Shown: in pieces, positions 1-5,074 of the stretch | How positions within the stretch are numbered: the first letter of the stretch is position 1 | How the letters are laid out: each line of letters begins with the position of its first letter | Source: CAZCWM01 sp964622625 | Lineage (GTDB): Bacteria > Planctomycetota > Phycisphaerae > Phycisphaerales > Phycisphaeraceae | Length of the DNA: 8,885 bases | NCBI GenBank assembly: GCA_964622625.1 | Contig: CAZUUQ010000107.1 | Location: forward strand, 1-8,885 | Reading direction: 5' to 3' | Made by a program: the position numbers and the translations under genes | Notes under the pieces: model-generated | Told to the model about the DNA's origin: nothing | Database searches by the model: none | Seen by the model: only the letters and a program-made list of their open reading frames with translations

Positions 1-365
1 TCCGCCAGGCCGTGGGCGGTGGCGGCGAGCGTGTTGGCCGAGCAGGGGACGATGACCATGCCGTCGTGCTGGAACGAGCCGCTGGCGATGGGTGCGCCCA
101 CATCGCGGTAGTGGTGCACGATCAGGCCTGGAATCTTGCTGCGAGCGTTGTCATCGGCATCGCCATCAACATCGACAGCGGTGCGGCCGGTGAGGGCTTC
201 GATGTCGAGCCCTTCAAGGCCGAGTTCGTCGTGCAGCAGTCGCTGGCCGAGGGGTGAGACGACCAGGTGGGTTTCGATGCCGGCATCCAGCAGCAGGCGG
301 ATGGTGCGTTGGGCGTAGATGGCGCCGCTGGCGCCGCTGATGCCGACGACCAGGCGTTTGGGCAT
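1..365 (-). CDS. ubiX: UbiX-type flavin prenyltransferase, 3' end outside window
   Basis: The visible 121 residues are the N-terminal two thirds of a UbiX/Pad1 flavoprotein. In this family the enzyme joins a dimethylallyl group to FMN to make prenylated FMN, the cofactor of UbiD-type decarboxylases, in the cytoplasm. Seen directly: the N-terminal strand and nucleotide loop VVGISGASGAIYA (residues 6-18), the strand THLVVSPLG (32-40), and the conserved ASGSF (94-98) followed by MVIVPCSANTLAA (103-115). The ATG at 365-363 is preceded 8 bases upstream by GGAG (374-377 on the plus strand), which fixes the start. Residues 60-85 form a longer linker than in E. coli UbiX and contain an Asp dipeptide run (64-72). 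It is the last visible gene of the minus-strand cluster, 65 bases after its neighbour, so it may have its own promoter. The C-terminal phosphate and flavin contacts cannot be checked. Confidence 0.93.
   Translation of the reverse strand, partial: MPKRLVVGISGASGAIYAQRTIRLLLDAGIETHLVVSPLGQRLLHDELGLEGLDIEALTGRTAVDVDGDADDNARSKIPGLIVHHYRDVGAPIASGSFQHDGMVIVPCSANTLAATAHGLA
153..176 (-). repeat. Degenerate hexanucleotide repeat inside ubiX
   Basis: Four consecutive plus-strand hexamers, ATCGGC, ATCGCC, ATCAAC and ATCGAC, read on the coding strand as NNYGAT units and encode V-D-V-D-G-D-A-D (residues 64-71 of UbiX). They lie in a linker that is longer than in E. coli UbiX, between the conserved N-terminal strands and the ASGSF motif. 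Confidence 0.6.
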
Positions 366-430
366 GGCGGGTACTCCGGGGGCGCGCGCTCCGCTGCGCG
401 TCGCGGCCGATGCCAAAATGGTAGCCGCGT

Positions 431-1198
431 TCAGCGCCCCGTGGCGGCCAGGGGGGCGGCCGACGGAGTGACGCGACGGACGGTGACGGTCAAACCCCGG
501 GCGTCGAGGGCCAGTGTGTTCAGTTGCACGCTGGGCGGGGCGTCGAAGAGGTCCAGCAGCGGCCGGGGGTCGCACAGGCGGCCGGCGGTCATTTCGTCGA
601 CCATGGCGCGATGCTGCTCGGCGAGTTCCTGTCGGAGGGCTTCGATCGAGCTGCCGGCCGCTGCGGCGACGCCGCCGGGCACGGGCAGCCGACCGCCGCG
701 CATCTGGGCGATGCGCATCCAGAGCATGCCGTCGGGCCGCGACTCGACATCCATGGCCAGGCTCACGATCTGCTCGACCTCGCCGATGCGCGCCTCGCCG
801 GCCACCACAAGGCGGCCATCCTCGACCGCCGCCATCGGATGGCGCAGCCGATCCACGCCGGGTGCGCCCATGCGCTGTAGTGCGTCGCGGCCGTGGACGT
901 GCAGCCAGGCGTTGAGTTCGGACAGTGTGACGCGCAGCGGTCCGGCCGCATCGGGGTTGCCATGCCGCAGCCAGGCGCGCAGACGCTGCTCGAATTGGTC
1001 GGCCATGGCCCGTGTCTGCTGCGGGCTGCGGTCGGTCAGTTCGCGGCGGTTGGCGGTCCAGTAAGTCGGCTCGGAGCGAAGCAGGTAGAAGGCCCCGCCG
1101 CCGGCCAGGACGGTCAGCAGAAAGGCCGTCGCCAGGAACAGAAAGATGATCGTTCGCAGTCTCGGGGTGCGAGGGGCAGGAGTGTGCGGGCGCGGCAT
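431..1198 (-). CDS. Single-pass membrane-anchored protein, unrecognised; paralogue of upstream gene
   Basis: I do not recognise a family. With the ATG at 1198 the protein has 255 residues: a short basic Pro/Arg-rich cytoplasmic end (1-15), one hydrophobic segment (about 16-40, IIFLFLATAFLLTVLAGG), then an extracytoplasmic part. This begins SEPTYW, runs through a helical region with FEQRLRAWL and SELNAWL, and then shows strand-like stretches VEDGRLVVAGEA and MRIAQMRGGRLPVP and a final TLALDARGLTVTVRRV. The same order of motifs occurs in the adjacent gene at 1243-1998, so the two are probably duplicated. I prefer ATG 1198 because GGAG lies 6 bases upstream; an in-frame GTG at 1219 would add seven residues and has only a poor G-rich site. 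It lies 44 bases (23 from the GTG) after its paralogue and is likely co-transcribed. The layout (anchor plus small beta-rich domain with a G-R/K-L-x-x-P element) recalls YpmS/DUF2140-like proteins, but that is only an architectural resemblance. Confidence 0.8.
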   Translation of the reverse strand: MPRPHTPAPRTPRLRTIIFLFLATAFLLTVLAGGGAFYLLRSEPTYWTANRRELTDRSPQQTRAMADQFEQRLRAWLRHGNPDAAGPLRVTLSELNAWLHVHGRDALQRMGAPGVDRLRHPMAAVEDGRLVVAGEARIGEVEQIVSLAMDVESRPDGMLWMRIAQMRGGRLPVPGGVAAAAGSSIEALRQELAEQHRAMVDEMTAGRLCDPRPLLDLFDAPPSVQLNTLALDARGLTVTVRRVTPSAAPLAATGR

Positions 1199-1242
1199 GG
1201 GCGGCTCCGGGTAGGTCACGAGCCACCCCGTCGTCCCTGCAC

Positions 1243-1998
1243 TTAAGACGGCGCGGCCGCGTCCAGATTCAGATCGACGCGATCGGTGTGGACCTTGACG
1301 TCCAGAAGCCGCCAGCCCTGCCTGCCGTCGCCTTCCGCCGTCGGATCAAAGGGGTCGAAGTCCTGACCGCTGAGAGCGGCCTGGAGCCAGGCGGCATGGC
1401 CTGGGTCGAGGCGCTCGAGTGTCGGCTGGAGCCGTGAACGGACCAGGGCCAGGGGCACGACCAGCCGGCCCGCCTGGACGCGCGCCAGCCGCACGCGCAG
1501 AGGGTCATCCTCATCGGTTTCATAAGTCTGAAAATGCAGGCTGTAGACCTGCTGGCGGCCAGCGTCGCTGCGCAGGCGGAAGGCGGCGATGACGCGGCCA
1601 GCTTCGACGGCAAACATGGCGTCTTCGATGGGCAACGGGTTGGAGCTCGCCGTATCGGCCGACCCGCTGCGGTGCCGCACCCAGGCGGGCAGACGCATCT
1701 TGATCCACGCGTTGGCGGCGATGAGGGGTACGGCCACGTCGACAGGCCGGGGCGTGGAAGCGATGGTGCTGATCAACCGCTGCTCAAGGTCGATGGCCGC
1801 CTGCCGCTGGGCTTCGAGGCTGTGGGACGCCAGGTCCGTGCGGGCCTTGCGCCAGAAGGAAGGCTCGACCTGCCAGAGCAGGTACGCTCCTGCGATCATC
1901 ATGGCCAGCAGCGTCGCCGCGGCGAGGATGCCGACCAGCGGCCACTGCATCGCGGCCGTGCGGCGAAGCACCAGGAGCAGGTACGGGCTTCGCATCAT
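1243..1998 (-). CDS. Single-pass membrane-anchored protein, unrecognised; paralogue of downstream gene
   Basis: The 251-residue product has an N-terminal stretch with two arginines, a hydrophobic segment at about residues 20-43 (PLVGILAAATLLAMMIAGAY), then VEPSFW directly after the membrane. A helical region with DLEQRLIS and NAWIKMRLPAWV follows, then strand-like FAVEAGRVIAAFRL, VYSLHFQTYET and VRLARVQAGRLVVP, an acidic stretch FDPFDPTAEGD, and a closing strand pair LLDVKVHTDRVDLNLDA. These elements match the neighbour at 431-1198 in order and spacing. The start ATG (1998-1996) overlaps the TGA of the preceding gene as ATGA, indicating translational coupling; a GGAG lies 13 bases upstream, too far to be an efficient site by itself. 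Topology is inferred to be N-in with the domain outside the cytoplasmic membrane. No catalytic residue pattern is apparent, so a structural, scaffold or lipid-handling role is possible but unsupported. Confidence 0.82.
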   Translation of the reverse strand: MMRSPYLLLVLRRTAAMQWPLVGILAAATLLAMMIAGAYLLWQVEPSFWRKARTDLASHSLEAQRQAAIDLEQRLISTIASTPRPVDVAVPLIAANAWIKMRLPAWVRHRSGSADTASSNPLPIEDAMFAVEAGRVIAAFRLRSDAGRQQVYSLHFQTYETDEDDPLRVRLARVQAGRLVVPLALVRSRLQPTLERLDPGHAAWLQAALSGQDFDPFDPTAEGDGRQGWRLLDVKVHTDRVDLNLDAAAPS

Positions 1999-2402
1999 GC
2001 GGTCGGGGAAGCTCCATGGCCGCGGCCTGGGGCGGTGGATGACCCAGCCGCCTGTTGCACCACGGCATCGAACAGGTGCTGGTGCAGCAGTTCGTGATCG
2101 GTCACGGCATCCAGCGCACGTTGCAGTTCCGCCACCCGCTGCGCGGCGGACGCATCAGGTTCGATGGCCGCCAGTGCCGCATCTCCCAACGCTTCACTCG
2201 CCGCCAGAAACCACGCGGCCGCCGCTTGACGCCGCCGCCCCGCCATGGGGTTGCCCGCATCGCGCACCAGCCACCGATCACGCAGCTCCGCCGCCGGCGC
2301 AGCCAGCAGACACATGGGCCGCTCCCGCGTCGGCGTCATCACCAGCCACTGCGGCTCCGACACCGATGCCGACCCCGCCGATCCGGACGCCGGCTCGGCG
2401 TA
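1995..2402 (-). CDS. Small hypothetical protein, 5' end uncertain and open into gap
   Basis: I do not recognise this protein. The frame is open from the gap edge at 2402 to the TGA at 1995. Possible internal starts are GTG at 2363 and ATG at 2339, neither with a convincing Shine-Dalgarno site; the frame upstream reads a Gly/Ala/Ser-rich stretch, so the real start may be in the gap. The visible product begins around PQWLVMTPTRERPMCLLAAP, then is mostly predicted helix, with several Ala-rich segments (QAAAAWFLAASEALGDAALA, then RVAELQRALDAVTDHELLHQ) and a polar, Gly/Ser/Pro-rich tail. There is no membrane segment, so it is probably cytoplasmic. Its stop overlaps the start of the membrane protein at 1998 (ATGA), linking it to the paralogous pair. 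The codon pattern is like the neighbours. The true length and fold cannot be stated. Confidence 0.6.
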   Translation of the reverse strand, partial: YAEPASGSAGSASVSEPQWLVMTPTRERPMCLLAAPAAELRDRWLVRDAGNPMAGRRRQAAAAWFLAASEALGDAALAAIEPDASAAQRVAELQRALDAVTDHELLHQHLFDAVVQQAAGSSTAPGRGHGASPTA

Positions 2403-2502
2403 NNNNNNNNNNNNNNNNNNNNNNNNNNNNNNNNNNNNNNNNNNNNNNNNNNNNNNNNNNNNNNNNNNNNNNNNNNNNNNNNNNNNNNNNNNNNNNNNNN
2501 NN
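2403..2502. other. Assembly gap 1 (100 N placeholder)
   Basis: Exactly 100 N, the usual scaffold placeholder, so the true length is unknown. It contains the C-terminus of the AEC transporter (about 25-45 residues expected from family length) and possibly the start of the small hypothetical gene. Reading frames computed through it have no meaning. Confidence 0.97.
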
Positions 2503-3333
2503 TTCGCTCAGCAGCAGCAGGGCGAGGACCAGCAGGGGCATGAAGGCGAAGCGCGTGACCGCGAGCGTCGTCTGCTGCGGCAGGAATTCCAGAGGTCGGC
2601 CCAGCTTGAGGCGCAAACCGATGCCGAAGTATGCCAGTCCGCCGCCGAGGTAGAACAGCACGTCCTTGAGGTGGAGCTCGTCGATCACGTCGGGATAGGG
2701 CGCATCGCATGCGGCCAGGATCGCGCCGAGGGCGGCGCCGTAGAGCATGAGGGCGCGCACGTCGAGAAGGCTGCGCGCGACCAGCGCGGCCAGGGCGCGC
2801 AGCTCGGCCGATCCGGGGCGGCCGGCCTCTTCGCCCATGTGCCGCGCCACGGGATAGAACAGCACGATGCCCATCACCTGCATGACGCTGACCATGGCCA
2901 CGCCGTAGGCCAGGGCTTCGTCGCCTGGGTCGATCAGGGTGTAGCAGACGTAGGCGCCGAGTGTGAAGCCGAGGTTGCCCTGGGCGGCCGCGAGGGTCAT
3001 GGTGCCGATCTGCGGGCGACTCCAGCCGATCCGCCGCGACAGGACGAGCATCGTAAATCCAGCGATGGCGACAGCGAGGGCCTGGATCAGCGCCGCCCGG
3101 CCCGTGGCGGCCGTGATGGGCAACTGCCAGAGGCTGACGACCGCGACGGCGGGAAAGGCCACGACGACGGTGAGGAAGTGGACGCGCCGGCTCAGCTCGA
3201 TGGCCCGGCCCTCGTCGACCCCGCCGCGCCGCCGCGTGATGTACCCCGCCGCCAGACACGCTGCCGAGAAGAGAGAAAAACACAGAAAACGCAGCGTCCG
3301 GGGGTCCATGGCGGGTTGTGACACGAACATCAT
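2503..3333 (-). CDS. AEC-family (auxin efflux carrier-like) membrane transporter, C-terminus in gap
   Basis: The 277 visible residues are strongly hydrophobic, with about eight to nine membrane segments. The start resembles AEC permeases: a first helix then AAGYITRRRGGVDEGRAIEL, the usual 'GY-x-x-R-R-x-G-x-x-D' connection, and helix 2 VVVAFPAVAVVS. A mid-protein AAAQGNLGFTLGAYVCY matches the family's broken helix with Gly-Asn, and VLFYLGGGLAYFGIGLRLKLG matches the second half. AEC proteins are usually 300-320 residues, so only the last helix or so is missing. The start is unclear: ATG at 3333 or, closer to the first helix, ATG at 3309; neither has a clear ribosome site. It begins 20 bases after the lysC stop, so it is probably co-transcribed with lysC. 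This suggests export of an amino acid or organic acid of the aspartate pathway, but the substrate cannot be read from sequence; AEC members also carry malate, malonate and auxin-like compounds. Confidence 0.8.
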
Positions 3334-3353
3334 GTGACGCGATGGGCCGACGG

Positions 3354-4697
3354 TCAGCCCACGAACGCCTTGTAGATCGCGCGGACGGCGTTTTCGAAGT
3401 CGGCCGTCTCCACGCCGCAGATGATGTTGATCTCGCTGGAGCCCTGGTCGATCATGCGGATGTTGATCTTCGCGTCGGCCAGGGCGCCGAAAAGTCTGGC
3501 AGCCATGCCGGGGATGTGCGACATGCCGCGGCCGACGGTGGCGATCAGGGCCATGTCGGGATAAACCTCCAGGGCGTCGGGTTGCAGCTCGGCATGGAGG
3601 TCAGCCAGCACGTCGTCGAGCTTGCCCTTGACGGCCGCGTCGGCGACGACGACGCTCATGGTGTCGATGCCGCTGGGGCAGTGCTCGAAGCTCACGCCGT
3701 GCCGTTCGAGGACGCTGAGCAAACGGCGGCCGAAGCCGATCTGGGCGTTCATGAGGGCCTTTTCAAGGGCGATGACGGTGAAGTCCTTGCGCCCGGCGAT
3801 GCCGGTGATATGCCCCGTGGCCCGGTGGTTGAACTGAGCTTCGGGCACGATCCGCGTGCCGGGATGGTCGGGGGCGTTGGTGTTGCGGACGTTGACGGGG
3901 ATCTCGGCCTGGCGGACGGGAAAGATGGCTTCGTCGTGCAGGACCGACGCGCCCATATACGCCAGCTCGCGCAGCTCACGGTAGGTGACGACGTCGATGG
4001 TCTGCGGATTGTCCACGACGCGCGGGTCGGCCATGAGCAGGCCCGAGACGTCGGTCCAGTTCTCGTATACGGCTGCGCCAGCGCCGGCGGCGACGATCGC
4101 CCCGGTGATGTCCGACCCGCCGCGCGAGAATGTGCGGATCGAACCGTCGGGCTTCGACCCATAGAAGCCGGGCACCACGGCCCTCTGTACGCCCTTGAGC
4201 CGCGCCGCCACGGCCGGCAGGGTGCGCTTCGGATCGTAGCGACCCTCGGCCGTGAAGAAGATCATCTCGGCGGGGTCGACGAACTCGTAGCCCAGCAGTT
4301 TGGCCAGAATAAGGCCGTTGAGGTATTCGCCGCGGCTGGCGGCATGGTCGGGTGAGCACCGGCCGGCGAGGGCGCGGTGGATCGTCGCCAGGTGCGGCTC
4401 AATATCGAAGTCGAGTTTCAAGTCATCGACGATCTGCCCGTAGCGGTCGGCGAGGAGCGCGAAGACATCATCGAAACGCACGCCCTTGGCCACGTGCTCC
4501 TGGCAGAGATACAGCAGGTCGGTGACCTTCGGGTCGTCCTTGGTTCGCTTGCCCGGGGCGGAGGGCACGACGTAGCGGCGATCGGGGTCGGCCTGGATGA
4601 TGGCCTGGACCTTGCGGAACTGGGCGGCGTCGGCCAGCGATGTGCCGCCGAACTTGCAGACTTTGACGGACGTCTTGACGGACATCTTCGCAGACAT
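3354..4697 (-). CDS. lysC: Aspartate kinase (aspartokinase)
   Basis: The product phosphorylates L-aspartate with ATP, the first step to lysine, methionine, threonine and diaminopimelate. Seen (447 residues from ATG 4697): the ATP-binding N-terminus KFGGTSLAD at about residue 15, YVVPSAPGKRTKDD, the substrate region SRGEYLNGLILAKLLG, the kinase-family loop TFSRGGSDITGAIVAAG, WTDVSGLLMADPR, and two C-terminal ACT domains ending in GRGMSHIPGMAARLF and INIRMIDQGSSEINIICGV. The PSAPGKR and ASVLHDEAIFPVR motifs resemble the Clostridia/YclM-type monofunctional enzyme rather than E. coli LysC; length is normal. ACT domains imply feedback inhibition by an end-product amino acid. The start is ambiguous: GTG 4709, ATG 4697 or ATG 4685, all just before VKVCKFGG, in a stretch built from a 12-base repeat. 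The promoter at 4756-4784 precedes it, and the transporter follows 20 bases downstream. Confidence 0.96.
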   Translation of the reverse strand: MSAKMSVKTSVKVCKFGGTSLADAAQFRKVQAIIQADPDRRYVVPSAPGKRTKDDPKVTDLLYLCQEHVAKGVRFDDVFALLADRYGQIVDDLKLDFDIEPHLATIHRALAGRCSPDHAASRGEYLNGLILAKLLGYEFVDPAEMIFFTAEGRYDPKRTLPAVAARLKGVQRAVVPGFYGSKPDGSIRTFSRGGSDITGAIVAAGAGAAVYENWTDVSGLLMADPRVVDNPQTIDVVTYRELRELAYMGASVLHDEAIFPVRQAEIPVNVRNTNAPDHPGTRIVPEAQFNHRATGHITGIAGRKDFTVIALEKALMNAQIGFGRRLLSVLERHGVSFEHCPSGIDTMSVVVADAAVKGKLDDVLADLHAELQPDALEVYPDMALIATVGRGMSHIPGMAARLFGALADAKINIRMIDQGSSEINIICGVETADFENAVRAIYKAFVG

Positions 4698-4698
4698 G
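4663..4698 (-). repeat. 12-bp tandem repeat at the lysC 5' end
   Basis: Plus-strand units TTGACGGACGTC (4663-4674) and TTGACGGACATC (4675-4686) are followed by the decayed unit TTCGCAGACATG (4687-4698). In the lysC frame they encode the 4-residue units TSVK, MSVK and MSAK, lying directly before the conserved VCKFGG. The unit repetition supplies two alternative ATG starts. Confidence 0.7.
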
Positions 4699-4715
4699 GT
4701 GCATCTCACGGGAGG

Positions 4716-4733
4716 CGGTCATGACGGTCATGT
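4716..4733. repeat. 9-bp direct repeat in lysC leader
   Basis: CGGTCATGA (4716-4724) is followed at once by CGGTCATGT (4725-4733), with a TCATGA palindrome inside the first copy. It lies between the predicted lysC transcription start (about 4748) and the lysC start codon, where a regulator site or leader structure could sit. Function is unknown. Confidence 0.4.
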
Positions 4734-4755
4734 CAGATGGCGGCCGCGAGGCAGA

Positions 4756-4784
4756 AAGATAGCCGTTGGCCGCCCGCGTGTCAC
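4756..4784 (-). promoter_or_regulatory. Probable sigma70-type promoter of lysC
   Basis: Read on the minus strand: GTGACA (4784-4779, one mismatch to TTGACA), a 17-base spacer, then TATCTT (4761-4756, two mismatches to TATAAT). Transcription would start near 4748, giving a leader of about 50 bases before ATG 4697. The call is by consensus only. Confidence 0.5.
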
Positions 4785-4793
4785 GCATGCCCG

Positions 4794-4842
4794 ATGCCCA
4801 GGCACGGCCATGCTGGGCTGCTGTGACGTCCTGCCTGGGCAT
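4794..4842. repeat. Perfect 11-bp inverted repeat between divergent promoters
   Basis: ATGCCCAGGCA (4794-4804) is the exact reverse complement of TGCCTGGGCAT (4832-4842), separated by 27 bases. GCATGCCC at 4785-4792 can pair alternatively with GGGCATGC at 4837-4844. It lies upstream of both the lysC and the tRNA-Leu promoters and is followed by no T-run, so it looks more like an operator or a palindromic element than a terminator. Confidence 0.5.
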
Positions 4843-4877
4843 GCACGCACCTCACCGCTTCCGTGTGCGCCGCCTTC

Positions 4878-4905
4878 TCGACAGCGGGCGCGGAAGGCGT
4901 ATACT
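4878..4905 (+). promoter_or_regulatory. Probable sigma70-type promoter of tRNA-Leu
   Basis: TCGACA (4878-4883, one mismatch to TTGACA), a 16-base spacer and TATACT (4900-4905, one mismatch to TATAAT). The predicted start near 4912 is about 10 bases before the tRNA, as usual for a stable-RNA gene. Confidence 0.65.
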
Positions 4906-4921
4906 TGCGTCTCGAATCGCC

Positions 4922-5007
4922 GCGGCCGTGGCGAAATTGGCAGACGCGCCAGCTTGAGGTGCTGGTGGGAGTTAAATCCCATGGAGGTTCGAGTCCTCTC
5001 GGCCGCA
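4922..5007 (+). tRNA. tRNA-Leu, anticodon GAG
   Basis: A complete 86-base class II tRNA. The acceptor stem GCGGCCG pairs perfectly with CGGCCGC (5000-5006), with discriminator A at 5007. The D arm contains GCGAAATTGGCAGACGC. The anticodon stem CCAGC/GCTGG closes the loop TTGAGGT, giving anticodon GAG (reads CUC and CUU). The long variable arm TGGGA-GTTAAA-TCCCA is typical of leucine tRNA. The T arm has the loop TTCGAGT on a five-pair stem with one G-T pair. CCA is not encoded, so it must be added by CCA-adding enzyme. Confidence 0.98.
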
Positions 5008-5074
5008 TTTCGCCGCCATCGCCGTTCGTTCTCGTTGCCCTTGCGTCATTTTCCGCCGCCAGGTCGCCATCACG

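Noticed and set aside
366..430. GC-rich inverted sequence between the membrane protein gene and ubiX as a terminator
   Set aside because: The arms around 380-404 pair imperfectly and no T-run follows on the transcribed strand.
267..1064. 265-residue plus-strand open frame across ubiX and the membrane protein
   Set aside because: Spans two minus-strand genes and an intergenic stretch; Arg/Ser/Ala-rich composition typical of a shadow frame.
2278..2402. Apparent continuation of the AEC transporter beyond gap 1
   Set aside because: Frame across an unmeasured gap is arbitrary, and the right-hand piece is Gly/Ala-rich with no membrane pattern, in a different frame from the coupled small gene.
3318..4355. 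345-residue plus-strand open frame antisense to lysC
   Set aside because: It is the mirror of a clear aspartate kinase frame. High third-position GC removes stops on the opposite strand, and the translation has no recognisable fold.
4698..4921. Lysine riboswitch or T-box upstream of lysC
   Set aside because: I found no AGAGG-type lysine riboswitch core, no T-box sequence and no intrinsic terminator; only the inverted and direct repeats reported.
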